DNA of 64,000 nucleotides from Wuchereria bancrofti (lineage: Eukaryota > Nematoda > Chromadorea > Rhabditida > Onchocercidae). The position numbers and the translations under genes were made by a program. This document shows positions 26,783 to 39,507 of the stretch, in pieces. The stretch is from positions 4,746,031 to 4,810,030 of the forward strand of contig SSBO01000007.1 in the NCBI GenBank assembly GCA_005281725.1, given 5' to 3'. Below the pieces are notes generated by a model. It did no database searches, was not told the DNA's origin, and worked only from the letters and a program-made list of their open reading frames with translations. The number at the start of each line of letters is the position of its first letter. Positions within the stretch are counted from its first letter, which is position 1.

Positions 26783-28261
26783 TCAATCGCAAGCATTTCG
26801 ACACGATGACCGTTCCAGCTTCTCATTTAGTGCTGTATTCCAGTGATCATTAACAGGATTATCCAAATGATTTTCAAAATCCATGATTTCAAGGTATAAT
26901 TTCGTCTGCACGGCACTGGAAACGACTGGTAACACTGTTTCTTCGTTAAGTATAGTGAATCTGGAATTATTCGCACATGGAAAATCAATCATAATGTTGG
27001 ATTTTTCAGCAATTACATAATATGCATAATAGAGAGAAAATGAACAATCCGACTTAACTACCAAAGAAACATTTACATTTGCTTGTGAGAAAAAAAGCAA
27101 TAAAAATACCTTTTTATCTTCCACAATTTGTTATCCAAAGCATAAACCTGAATAGCAGGTTCTAACGATCTAGTAGCAAGAAGGGAATTGCCGATCTGCA
27201 ACACACATTTCAGATACTACTGTAGCTTCCCGAATACCTTTCATAAATAGTATTGAATAAAACAGTTTGTAAGGAATTAATATTTCAGAAAAGACTTCAT
27301 AACTATACCAATAGACCAGTTAGTCAATGCTTAATCGAAAAGTAGATGTGAAGAAAAATCTAGCAATAAACATTATGTTTTACAAGGACCTACGCACAAC
27401 TAAACGCAATAAAATTACATTTATACTACCAAAGTCAAATTTTTTGACCGTTAAGCAATAACATAGCCATTTGAACAATAATCCCATGTTATGCCATCAC
27501 CCGAAAATGGAACACTTCAACATGCCGATGATTTTACCGATTAAAGAGAATCACTCCTTTCCCCATTAATTCTTTGTCATAATCTTATAAAATCTTCAAA
27601 AAAAAAAAAAAAAAAAAAAATTACTTGAACGAGGAAAGTATTCGGATAATTCGAAACAATTTTTTCAGCTACTCGCACTGCATAAGGATCAAGACTGAAA
27701 TGAATGGCTAAAAACTAACTCGAAGAAATATTTCCAAACAGGAAGATTGCCATTTACAGGAAAAAGGAAAAGGTATAATTTCTTTAAATCCAAAGTTTTG
27801 TGAAAGGAATTAACATTTACCTATTATCTGAAAGCGATTGGTTACAAAAATAGAGTCCAGCGAGAGCATGACCATCTTTGGTGCAATCATCTATACACAT
27901 CAAAGCTGCTTCCAGGGCTACACTTAGAGATGCGCTTTCATGCAACACGGGTATAGCGTCAGTGCATATCAATTCATTATTCTAAAAAATCTGCTATCAT
28001 ACACAGTTCTAAAAGGTACGAAATCTTACCTCCCGAATGCATTAACTGATTCGTAGCCACAGACACTCCAATATCTAAATCTTTAATTTTTCTGCAATAC
28101 TTCACCAACTACATTAAAAAAGACACATATACAAATACTTCAAAAAGTTCCATTACCCTGGTCTCACCAATAAGAAAACCAACAACTGGTCGATGAGGAT
28201 ATTTATAAGCATGCAATATCATTTTTGCATAACCACGTAAAGTGAATGCTGGTGAATCCAT
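26783..28261 (-). CDS. emc-8: ER membrane protein complex subunit 8/9 (UPF0172 / MPN-like)
   Basis: Five exons join in phase: 28261-28157, 27981-27821, 27694-27625, 27195-27110 and 26960-26783 (TGA), giving about 199 residues; EMC8/9 are about 205-210. The product starts MDSPAFTLRGYAKMILHAYK, the typical N-terminus with a conserved YxKMxLHxxKYPH. It continues with GFLIG, an ICTDAIPVLH segment, GLYFCNQ, VAEKIVSN and AIQVYALDNKLW, and ends with the conserved DFENHLDNPVNDHW near the C-terminus. EMC8/9 form part of the cytosolic side of the ER membrane complex, which inserts tail-anchored and multi-pass membrane proteins. The family has the MPN fold but no metalloprotease centre. A further open segment near 28,111-28,034 has splice-like ends but is not needed and does not fit the family. 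A 22-base poly-A tract lies in the second-to-third intron region. Confidence 0.9.
27599..27620. repeat. Poly-A tract inside an emc-8 intron
   Basis: Twenty or more consecutive A on the plus strand (poly-T on the coding strand) lie directly after the donor site at 27,624. It is a simple homopolymer and a likely spot for sequence-length error. Confidence 0.85.
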
Positions 28262-28430
28262 CCGTAAATATTGTATGGGATAACTTGTATGGTCCCTAAA
28301 TTCAACATTGAATGTAAATAAATAAAGACACAATTACTCTGCATTCCCGAATAATTCATTTGCCTTTATAATCAGTGGTATTAGGTTTCAGATATTATAA
28401 ATTACTATAAAGAATTAGGTCATTAAAAAA

Positions 28431-28964
28431 TTAATGAACTATTACACAAAAAACTGCGAGAGAATAATAAGGAAAGACTAACAGTGGTAATAACCAAACT
28501 AGAATAAAATCAATACAATTTAAACTTCTACAGTGGCATGAGCACATAGTAGATCTCATTTCGCATGAACATACGCAAGACGCTTCTTCTTTGCAACCAC
28601 TCCACCAAGATTGCACACCACGTTTTAGATTCAAATTACCACCCAACTATTCAGTTTATTAGTTCACCTGGTACGAGCTCCAGTAAAGTGAAAATTAACA
28701 GTCGTATTGGATTTATTCAATAGAGAGTATAGGCCACACCCCATATTTCTTTAATCCTTCATTCATTAGTCTGATATAATAAATACATGAAAACATAGCT
28801 CACATACGCGTTTTCTACTCTATACTAAAGCAGACTAAAAATTAATGAGAAAAGCAAACATCAACATAGCTTTTGCCCAGAAATGTTGAACAACAATACT
28901 CTTAAAAATTTTAGAATCACTAGGTTAACTGATACATGTGGTATAGCATTTTTCATATTGATAT
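28431..28964 (-). pseudogene. Diverged duplicate of the ANKRD tail and the 72-aa candidate gene
   Basis: This block is a direct duplicate of 29,464-30,004 with scattered substitutions. It carries the last dozen or so codons of the ANKRD reading frame (NAIPHVSVN), the downstream spacer and the first exons of the small candidate gene. Compared with the other copy it has an extra A (CTAAAACG against CTAAACG), which shifts the frame, and it has lost about 24-27 bases containing the TTTCTTACAG acceptor. It also lacks the last exon. It therefore looks like a broken copy. A 70-codon minus-strand frame across it is a by-product of these changes. The duplicate sits between the ANKRD gene and emc-8 on the same strand. 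Confidence 0.65.
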
Positions 28965-29375
28965 ATTAGCAAGAAACATAAAAACTTAATAGCAAGAAAA
29001 ATTATATATATTCCACGGTTTAAGCTTAAGCAGTTTGCAATAGTTTAAATGTCCCATACAGTTAACAATAAACTTTCCGGCCAAATATAGAGTAATTCTC
29101 CAGAAAAAATCCTGAATACAGATAACTTCACTTTGGCACAGAATTCAATGATCAAAACTTTATCTTCCAATAAAACTTATGAAAAACTTGAAAATCTGGA
29201 AATTAAATAACTGGAGTACATATAAAAACCGACAATTATAAACGCAATATAAATGTGCTGAAGGGTTTCATGGAGTTTTCCATTCACTTCTTTCTTGAAT
29301 CACAGGGGAAATGAAGTCACCAATTATACTATCACTGATCAAACTGTCAGAAAGTACAAGATACTTCATCTGGTC
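28965..29375. other. Spacer between the duplicated blocks
   Basis: About 410 bases of A+T-rich DNA separate the broken duplicate from the last exon of the candidate 72-residue gene. I see no exon-like segment or repeat in it. Confidence 0.4.
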
Positions 29376-29795
29376 TTACTCGAAGTCCTTTAAAATATTA
29401 CCGATATTATTATTGTCAAGACGATAAGCCACTACAGTGTTGATGCCATTTCTAAAAAAAACTATTAATGAATTATTTTACAAAAAACTGCGAGAGAATA
29501 ATAAGAAAAGACTAATAGTGGTAATAATCAAACTAGAATAAAGTCAGTATAAACTTCAACAGTGACATGAGCACATAGTTGCTGTAAGAAACTTAATTGC
29601 TCAGATCTCATTTCACATGAACATACGCAAGACGCTTCTTCTTTGCAACCACCCCAGCAAGATTGCACACCACGTTTAGATTCAAATTACCACCCAACTA
29701 TTCAGTTTATTAGTTCACCTGGTACGAGCTCCAGTAAAATGAAAATTAACAGTCGTATTGGATTTATTCAGTAGAGAGTATAGGCCACACCCCAT
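29376..29795 (-). CDS. Candidate small gene, 72 residues, unknown function
   Basis: Four small exons join with consistent phases: 29795-29751 (ATG), 29697-29627, 29581-29555 (27 bases) and 29451-29376 (TAA). The introns are 53, 45 and 103 bases, with good acceptors TTTCTTACAG and TTTTTTTAG and a strong GTATGT donor at the second. The product contains NLNVVCNLAGVVAKKKRLA, NYVLMSLL and GINTVVAYRLD, a beta-strand-rich pattern that could suit an OB-like fold, but I recognise no family. It starts 158 bases after the ANKRD stop codon on the same strand, which would suit a downstream operon gene. The microexon and the weak first donor (GTTAAT) make the model tentative. The neighbouring duplicate has lost its coding capacity. 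Confidence 0.28.
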
Positions 29796-29952
29796 ATTTC
29801 TTTAATCCTTCATTCATTAGTCTGATATAATAAATACATGAAAACATAGCTCACATATGCGTTTTCTACTCTATACTAAAGCAGACTAAAAATTAATGAG
29901 AAAAGCAAACACCAACACAGCTTTTGCCCAGAAATGTTGAACATCAGTACTC

Positions 29953-32900
29953 TTAAAAATTTAGAATTACTGGGTTAACTGATACATGTGGTATAGCATT
30001 TTTCAAACTTGATAATGTTACATCTTCGCTTCTCTGAACTGCCGCATTCCAAATAAATATCTGTAACTTCAGATTTAAGTTGCAATTCATTGTATTTTGA
30101 TAACATTCACTAAGTTAAAAAACAGTCATACAGATAAGGAACCTGTTCGGCATATAGTGCATCAGCCTCCATTTGCTGCCGTCTGCGCATTATCTCTGCA
30201 AGTTTCTCGTACTTCACTTTCACTTCCGAAATTTCCATAATTGGTAACTTTTTTGGCTTCACTTCCAAAAAACCAGTATTGAACAAATTCGTTTCTCGAA
30301 TCACCCTCACTAAAAGAACAACTCATAAAAAATACTTTGAAATGCAACAGAAAGTTTAAAATACTATATGAGAGTTGAGAATATGAGTAAGAAATATGTT
30401 ATATGAAATCTTGTAAATAATGCTTATAACTCTTATGTTTAGTTTGTAAATCTTTCATATACTGTTTACACGGTATCAGCTCCTCATTTCATTAACCTCA
30501 TTGTTGTGTCGCTATTAATTGTAAATTATCCTTGAATCTACGAGGTTAACAACTTTTGCTTAACTGATGTCCTTTGCGGCTTGTCAACTAGTAATTAGAT
30601 TTGCTTGTAAACAAGGTCAACAACTCTTTGTTAGACCGATTACTCTTTCAACAGGTTAACCTCTTATTGCAAATCATATACTTTGCTTACGCATATTGCT
30701 TGCTGAATAAGAAGGCCACCCTTGTAAAAAGGGAGTATTGTGTATTTTTACCAGGAACCAGAAGAATTCAACTTCAATTCTCTATCAAGTTATTGTATTA
30801 TTGCTTCTGCTAATAAAGGAATTATTATGTTCCTCTGTTACCACACATATTTACATCCACATCCACGAATCTCCCCGAAATCAACCTCTCCCAAATTAAT
30901 AATTAAATTTTCAAACCTTCCATAACAAAGTCATGCATCCGTATGAAACTTGAATTCGATACAGAAACTTCCCCAATAGCAAGATAGAAATGAATAAGAT
31001 GACGAATTTAAAATAGACTTACTCGTCGAAAAGGATCCATTATGTCCATTCGCCTTTCGCATAAGCATACGTATTACTTCATTTTCTGCTTGCATTTGTA
31101 GTCGTTCACGTTCCACCTTATAAGTAATCTTTCGAAATAATTGAATGAAATAAATTAAGCATGATTTTGCATTGGAAAGTATTTAAAGAATAGAAATGCA
31201 CAAATCACATAAGAAACACTGTTACCTGGTGATAAAAATACATGTTCCGTCTCTTTTCCTGCTGTTCAGTGTGAAGATTACGAAGCTTTATTGTCAATTT
31301 TTCCATAAACGCAAGATCAACTTTCTGAAAGCAAACCATTTGAAAAATTAGTCCTTAAAAACAAATATAAAAGAAAATTCATGCTCTTCTGTGTCGCCCA
31401 TCAACGAATACTTAAGATGAAAGCAACAGGTATAATTATTTCTAGTGAATAAAAAAGAACAAGCTCGCAGGAACAATTTATTTTCTATAAAACTGACAGC
31501 CCATCTTACCTGCAGTTATCTTTTACTATACTATAAGAAGCATTAAACATCTTTGAAAAACAGCTTACTTCTTGAGATGATAGTAAGTCTAAATTGCTTG
31601 CGGATGTGTAATTTCCTTGTACAATCAAATAACTTTTAAAATTAGGTGGGCTTTCTGGAGCAATAATCTCTTCCGTTGCGTCTTTGGCCCAGCGTTCCTC
31701 AATCTAGAACAATTCGTTTGGAAAAATGCTGCAGTACGAATGATGACAACAAAACCGAAAATTTCTTTCACAACAAGATTCGAAATCTTACTACACAACG
31801 GAAGTCTCGAAAACCTTCATAGCTGTTCTTTTTCATCAGTGACAAAGCCAATAAAGTATTTTCATCTTCTTTCAGCGCAGCCAGTTCCAAATGAGAGTTT
31901 TCATCGGCTGTAATTTTTTGGGCATATGTAGTTTGAAAGACAAAATAGCAAGAATAAAATCTGCCACTAATGCTAATGATATAAGTGACTCCTCTTCAAA
32001 CATAGACGCAATTTTATTAAAAGATAAAATGAAATTGATGCTGTAGGAGAAATAAACCATCAGCTCTATCGCCAGCATCATTGCTAGAAGTCTGTTCATC
32101 AGAAGTTGCTGCTGAGAGCACGGGCATTGGCAATCCAATAACTGTAGAATTACGTCGCCAACTATTAGATTTCCTTTTCGCTGATGTTTCATAGCTCACT
32201 GAAGGATGGTCACGAAGTTGTCGTCCGGACTGTCGAAGTTTGCTTCTACAAATACTTTGTCACTTTTATTACAAACTGTTGTGCCAAGAAAAAAAAAAAA
32301 CTGCAGAAAAAAACTCCAATAAAGAGCAACATTTGCTTTTTGTACTTTATCTGGAAAAAACACATGTTAGGAAAATTTAAACCTTGTAACACGCTGTATA
32401 CTTTCATCACAAGTATTGCTGACACTTTGTTCAGGGCTTTGATTTCTGCGAGTAATACTTTTGGTACTTCTAGTATTTCGTCTTATAGCACTCATCGCAA
32501 CTGACGTCACATCATCCGCAGAACTTGCTATCGCTGCGCCATCTTCGGTGGGTGTACGGGGTAGCGATATGCGAAGCGGAGGTACCTGAATGAATTCATG
32601 AGATCATAAGATTTTGACTTTTATGAATGAGTAGTATTTAGACTTTATTTCCCATTCGAGAGAGACATATGCAAGAAAAACGGAATTTTTTTTTTCTTTT
32701 TTCTATTTTTAAAGAAACAAATTTGATTCGGAAAAGAAACAAAAAGAAATAAGAATTTTTTCTCCATTAAAATTTAGTCAATAATGCATCAATGCACCTA
32801 AAAAGCGTTTTTTTTTTTTTTGAAATACGAATAATCAATTTATCGGACATCAATGCCAATTCAAACTTTTTTCTTTGACTACAGAAGCTTTCTTTTTTCA

Positions 32901-35900
32901 CCGTAGTGAAAAACAAATATAATATTCCTTCTGAGAAGATAGATCATTGTAATTTTAAAATTTACACGTATTGAAATAACAAACATACCAGAGAGTATGA
33001 TACGAAATTATCAAATTTAGACAAAACTACATTTTAGAAAATTACCTTACGACCAATCGTTGTTCCATCAGCTTTCTCATCCGTCAAATCAGATACATTT
33101 GATACTATATCCAAAGCTTCCCCTTTTTCTAGTATGGATATACCTTCTTGTGTAGTACCTAGTATTCACAAAATTCAAGTTTTTTAAAAAGTTGACCTAA
33201 ACTCCCTCAAAACCTTACATAACTAAAGAAACATCATCTTTCAAATCCCTGATGTATTTGACAACATTTAATGTAAAGTGCTGAAGCGGCCAATACACAA
33301 GAATATAAAAGAAAAAATACTTGTTTCAGACATTGCAGTCGAAGTAAAAGAGGCTACAGTGGTGGTTTCAGTCTGGTTAAATCGCTGTCTCTTTAGATTC
33401 GGTGATTCGCTCAATTCTCGTTCCATATCTCCAACAGATTCTGTCTTCTGCAAAATTTAATTAGACACAAAATTTTATACATGAATGATCAAATCAAAGA
33501 GTAAAACAAAAAAAAAAAAAAAGATTATATAAACAGTCTCAATAGTAGTGCCCTTTTTCATTTATACGCATGATATTATCCCATTTTAATTTCAAAAAAT
33601 TATCTAACCTCATCCAGCTAATCGCAATATTTTGTATGAGTTTACCAATGAATCAAATTAAAATTCTGTGGATTTCATACGATAAAACTGGATGAAATCA
33701 CAAAATAATGCATGCAAACGGAAACTGTGTCTGTTGAATGCTCTTACTATTTCTACAACTTCTTTACTATTAAAATTCGCTGGTCAAACTAATTTACAAC
33801 GATTTTAGCGCTCAACTTAAGTTAATTAAAACTGACACAACGCTACCTATGTTTGCAAAAATTTCTTAGAAAGTACGGTTCATCGCTGCTTGCCAACTAT
33901 AACTATAATTTCTAGCGACTAGTGTGAAAGTACGACTGTTTTACTAGGAAATCAAGATAAAAGTCACATCTACGGTCAGTTTTCATATCCATGGCTATGG
34001 CCAGGTTAAAATCGATGTTGAAAATTGCGGATTCCTCATCAACGAATAATTCCTGGCAAAGTTATTCAACAAACATGCGCAATAATATTCAATAAAAAAG
34101 CAAACCTGGTGCGCACGAAATCAATCACGCAACAGCTGGTTTGAAATAGTACTGTACAACAATGGATCGTTATAACGAATATCAAAAGGTTGATAGTTGT
34201 AACAAATGCTGAGAGAGACATTGAGGTCACCAGCGGGACAACAAGGCGTGTTAATCTGCTTAACTATCAGTTCTCCCCCATTCAATTTTCATTACTATCT
34301 TCACCATAAATATATAACATTGTCTACAAGTTACTTTTACTCATAATTCATATGTTAATTTTACTCACAATTCTTGAAAATCTCTCTCCTTGAACACTAT
34401 CCACATTTCCAATACCTCTTACTTTAAGTGTTTTAAGACGACATAATCCCTTCCCTCCACATATTCTTTTAATTAAGATAGTCATCTTCAGGCTGAAAAG
34501 TTTATATATGAAATATTTTGTTCGATTATATCAAAAATATGGAGGAAAAAGCACTAAACAATTAAGATAATCAAAAGCTCACATTTACACCCACTTCTGA
34601 TTCAGGGCTACTGCGAAATTCATAAACATCATCGGACTGAGATGCCTGAGCCATGATAGTTGCACAAGCAGCCACAGAGATGTCTCGTCCTCGTCTTCGA
34701 CCTCTACAACAATCGAAAAACATGGTGAACCGAGAAAAGAAATTTCTGATGATAGCAATAAAAAAAAAAATCAACTAAGTCCAATTTCAAAACTACGCTA
34801 ATGATGAGATGATAAATGAATGCCAGAAGATAATATAAACCGGTCTAATTAATTAGTGCAACTATTAACCGTATTTTTGATTTAAAAGAATAGGAAAAAA
34901 CGGCACTGAAGATTGAATGTCTTGAGTTTACAATAAAACCGGTGAAGGATGCATGCACCTTTGCTTACGCTTTTCATTATGAGTTGATTTTTGAGATGTA
35001 TATTGAGGAGAGAAACGTTCGGTGTATGTACCACGTGCAAGTCCAAGATTGCGAATTTCTGCTTCTTTTGATTCGTTTATTCCAAAGCAAGTATTTTCAA
35101 ACGATGGCGATAGATCATGGTCAAATTCATATGGCGAAGAACCAGTATGCAATCCAATCCTTTTTAATGCATCATTTCTTTCTTCAGGCCACAATGAACG
35201 ATGCATGGATAATGAGTGATCGCTGCAAACAATACTTCTACTGTAAATTATGGCTTACTTTTACACGATACTCAAGTAACATTTCGATTCTAGAGCTCCA
35301 ACAAACTTATTTAACGGTTAAACAGAAATAAGACGAAATACTAACATGTCACCAAAATCATGATGAATCCCGGCTTTCACTTCTTCATCTCTTAATACCA
35401 CATCGTCAAAATCAGGGGACTGAAAAACAACCATTAAGCGATCATAACTTGTCGCTAAAATATTTGATTTCAGGAAACTTTGAAACAATTTTCGTTTTTG
35501 CTAACATTAAAATAAAAACTAAGAATAGTTTTAGAAAAACAAAGAAAAGTGACAAAAATATAAAACTTTTGTGCTCTTGTCGAAATCTCCTCCACTCAAC
35601 AACTGACTGCGTGATCCTAAAAAACCACTGGTAAAAACAAACGAGGGATCTACACATCAATGCCAGAGAAAAAATATAGTTACTCATCTTCTGGCAATAA
35701 GTAACAATATCCGAGAACATGAAAAAATAGAAAATACATTAATTCGCTAATTAAGAAGAAAATTCATAGTCAGCAATCAACTGATGTTGACTGTTTTTCT
35801 GCGAGCATTAACAAAAAGTTTTACAATTCAACTTAGCTTGTACAGATTCGAACTTACTGTATTACCCCTTCTGCTATTCACTCAACCATTCATTCTGGAT

Positions 35901-38900
35901 GCAGAAAAAAGCATACGATGTTTGAGCAAACTGCCTAACAGATTTTTCTAAAAGACAGATCTACTAACCTTGTAATTGCATTCCCAATTCTTCACTGATT
36001 TCTCCGTCTCTTTCTCTCGGAAAAGTTTCTGCATTAGCTTCAGAATCATCACTATTCGGTGATATTAAGCATTGCTTTTCTGCAGTAAGCTGTATTAGAT
36101 TTGCCGTGAACACCTGGGACGAACCTTGCTGAAACTTTTATACTGTGCGAATGAGATCAATTGACATGCTTATCCAGTATAATATACCTTTCGAATTATT
36201 CGATTCCAAAGCTTTCAAGTTATTCCCTTATCCAGCCCTTTTACATTTTCATCTTCTAATACACATTTCTCATACCATCATTCCACCCCAAGAAACAAAA
36301 ATAAACCAATTACTTCTCATTATTGTTGTATCAAGATTTTGTACTTCGATTTACATACCTCTCTATGCATTTCATATGTTGATGAGGTAATGTTATGACA
36401 TCAAAGTACTGTTAAGCAATAATTCTGTGCGCATTTTCAGCTACATTAAAATTATGCTCCAACTTCCACAAATTCAGTAAATTAATCTGACCACTTAAAA
36501 CCGAGTAGGAATTTTAGGAAATCCCTTACTATGTGACTTGAACTAGATTGACTTAGAGAAGGTGACTCATCCACTGGACACAGTTCCGGGATGGTAGCAG
36601 CGGAGAGAAGATTTCTTATTCCACTATATTCTGAGTGACAGATATCAATCGGCTTTTTCCCATCATTGTCAACACGATCACGACTTGCACCCGCGTGCAA
36701 CAACAACCAAACCAACTGTAAACGAAACACATTTTTGTTACTGAAAATAAAAAAAAATGAATAGCAATTTGTAGCGAGATACGCTGTTTAAAGAAAAAAG
36801 GTTTTTTAATTAGAAAGCCGCTAGAAACTATAGAGATTAAAACTCACCTTTTCATTTCCACTTGTGACAGCATCATGTAAGGGAGTGTCATCACAATCCG
36901 ATAGCGCATTAACATCTGCATCGTAGCTGAAAATTGCCAAGTCACTCAGTTCATACTTTGATGAATTACATACAACTTCCGCAATGAAAAACTAACATAC
37001 CCAAGAAGAAGTTTAGCAACTTTGAAATGTCCATGATAGCATGCTTCATGTAAGGGAGTCCAACCAGCGTAATCCCGAGCATTGATAACTGCACCTTCCT
37101 CGATTAACTTCTTGCACAGTTGGTGTTCTCCCTTACGTGCTGCTACATGTAATGGTGTCTCACCACGTTCATTTTTTTTATGAACCTTCAAAATATTGCA
37201 ATAAATATAACTGATCAATTCACAGCAACGGTTTAACCAACATGAATTATACAAAACAAAATACCCTCGAAATACGCCTTCTTGATAAGCCAGGTGACCC
37301 AGTGCTTGTTTGAGGTAACTGCAAACTGGGTGAAGACGAGTCCACCGCTACTTGCATTGGTTGTTCCATCTTAAAAAGCAATAAAAAATTACAGCTGGAT
37401 TATAGCATTATAGCTGCATCCATCCACATTTACGCAAAGAAAAAATATTTTAGTTTTTCCTACCAAAATGTTATGGTTTCTTTCATTTTCATAACACGAC
37501 AAGCTCCTACAGCGGAATTAAGGTTAAGATAACACGTCTTTTAAATTCACAATTTACATCTCTAAAAAAATGAACAAAGAATAAGTTAAACATTGAGATG
37601 GAACAACTTATTTTAACTTATTATAGGATATATTATTTCATACAGCCTATGGAAGTGCTGTTTTAACAGTTGTAATCATAAGGTAAAGAATAAAGCATAG
37701 CAAGATAGATTTATCCATTTTTTCGAAGTGTAAGCTAAACTTAGGAAATATAAGAATTTCTTAAAGAATTAAGAAATAATAATTTATTACTGAAAACTAG
37801 AAGGTTGAAGTGGGTGTGGTCAAAGTAACTTAACTGGAAAGAATAAGAAAATTTTAGCAAGTAATTTTCCAAAAGAGGAAATGGTAAAATGACATCAACT
37901 CTTTGAGCTTTGGAAATAATGATATCTCCTGTTTTTACATTTATCAAATATAATTAACAAAGTCATTCGGAAAAAGACTGATTCTGTGTAAGATCGTTAG
38001 AGAGTACACATTATTAGTGACTTTCCTTATACTAGCTCATAATCTTTTACCTTTTCTCTCCAATACATTTTTTAATGAAAGATTTCGTAGATGGTAGATG
38101 TTAAATACACATTACAGCAAATTCTTCAAGTCTTTTATGATGCTTCGTGATGAAAAGATAAAATTTTGATAAGGTTTGGAGGAAGTCAAGGAATCTGATC
38201 GGCTAGGAAAAAATCGAAAACACAAAGAATGTGGTGATGACAACAACAGCGAAATGGGGAAGGAGATGCAGAGAATGGAAGGCGGAGAAAGTAGTAGTTA
38301 TGTGAGTTTGGCAACAGTTGGTATCGCAGCAACAGCTAGTCACATCAATCGAAATACAGACGAGGACACCAGTCGCACTTTCCATCGTTCAGCAAATTGA
38401 AGGAGCAGTGGATTATGTCATTCTGTATAACTAGATACTGTTCTAATGAATTTGCTGATAAGGTTCATTCACAAAAGCGCTAAAGAAACAATTTAACAGA
38501 GTTAATAAAACATTAGAAATTTTATGAGATCGATTGATTTTAATGATCAAATGAAAAAAAAAAACTGTAATTTCTCTATAACAGTGGACTGTTAGCTCAA
38601 TCGCTAAAAAGTTAATGAAAATACTATGAAGAGTTCAACTGAAAGGTATCAAGATGTAAAGCATCATAATCAAATTACACCTTACATATATCAATTTAAT
38701 ATATAAAAACTGAAACGAATGAAAGTAAACATTTGTTTAGAATATGATGTTTATAAATTACAAAACAAAGCATAGCAACATTAATTTTTAATATTGCTTC
38801 TTTAGATATATTTGAAGTGGTATGCCGATACTATAAAAAATTCACAACTCACAATTTTTCAGAAATTAATACCCGAAAATTTGTCACGACACAAACCTTT

Positions 38901-39507
38901 CCATACTTTAAGGTTGCAATTTTCAAATTGATTTCTCTTTGCTATACATTACATTTTTATTAATTACGAGCTGATGCTTCAAGTAAGCTTCTAAAAAAAG
39001 TGTAGCATTTTTATTATGAAAATTAATTTCACTTCGAAAATTTTTCCTTATCCTACTGAACAACTCTTTCAATAAACAGTAACTAATAAACAAGTGAAAT
39101 CTGTTTGAACTTAAGAGAGAGAAAAAAAAAAATTAATCGACATCATAAGTCCTACACAGAGAATTAAGTAAGTTAATTAACCTGTTTTATGATAGCCAGC
39201 TGCTGACGTATGCTCACTGGATAAGCTGGTAACGGTGAACTGTGCGCACGTTGTAACCCGTTACTGGCAACAGATGGAGGGACTTGTGTCGATGATGCCG
39301 ATGAGCCCTGCCGTTGCCTGATTCCTGATGTTCGACGCCGTCCAGGACATGAAACTAAACATGTTTGTAGAGGAGACCAAGGATGTCAATTTGTTGTAGT
39401 TCAACGATAGAGCTCTACCGATACGGCTCAAACTGAACTTGATTATAGCCAATTTGGTTTTGAAAAGACCTGTCTCCTAAGAAGACTGGAAGTGAAAGCG
39501 ACGGCAT
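29953..39507 (-). CDS. ANKRD11/12-like: ANKRD11/ANKRD12-like ankyrin repeat protein
   Basis: A long multi-exon gene. Exon 1 is 39507-39419 (ATG); then an exon ending 39182, with AYPVSIRQQLAIIKQ resembling the GYPLSERQQVALL segment of ANKRD11; then 37373-37265. The ankyrin block is 37185-37001, 36926-36848 and 36715-36530 (NERGETPLHVAARKG, DYAGWTPLHEACYHG, DDTPLHDAVTSGNEK). A long low-complexity middle is spread over exons near 36.1, 35.4, 35.2, 34.7, 33.4, 33.1, 32.5, 32.2, 31.9 and 31.7 kb. The conserved C-terminus is near 31.3, 31.1 and 30.3 kb (KYEKLAEIMRRRQQMEADAL, matching the [20 protein letters not shown] region of ANKRD11) and a last exon with IFIWNAAVQRSEDV ending at 29,953. Vertebrate relatives are nuclear cofactors that recruit histone deacetylases; the role here is inferred. 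Middle exon edges are approximate. Confidence 0.85.

Noticed and set aside
28034..28111. Exon-like segment inside emc-8 (LVKYCRKIKDLDIGV in one frame)
   Set aside because: It leaves a one-base overhang that creates a stop in the next exon, and the protein fits the EMC8/9 family only when it is skipped.
34942..35331. Plus-strand open frame of 129 codons
   Set aside because: It lies antisense to minus-strand exons of the ANKRD-like gene (35.2 and 35.0 kb), which fit the phase chain; its product has no motif.
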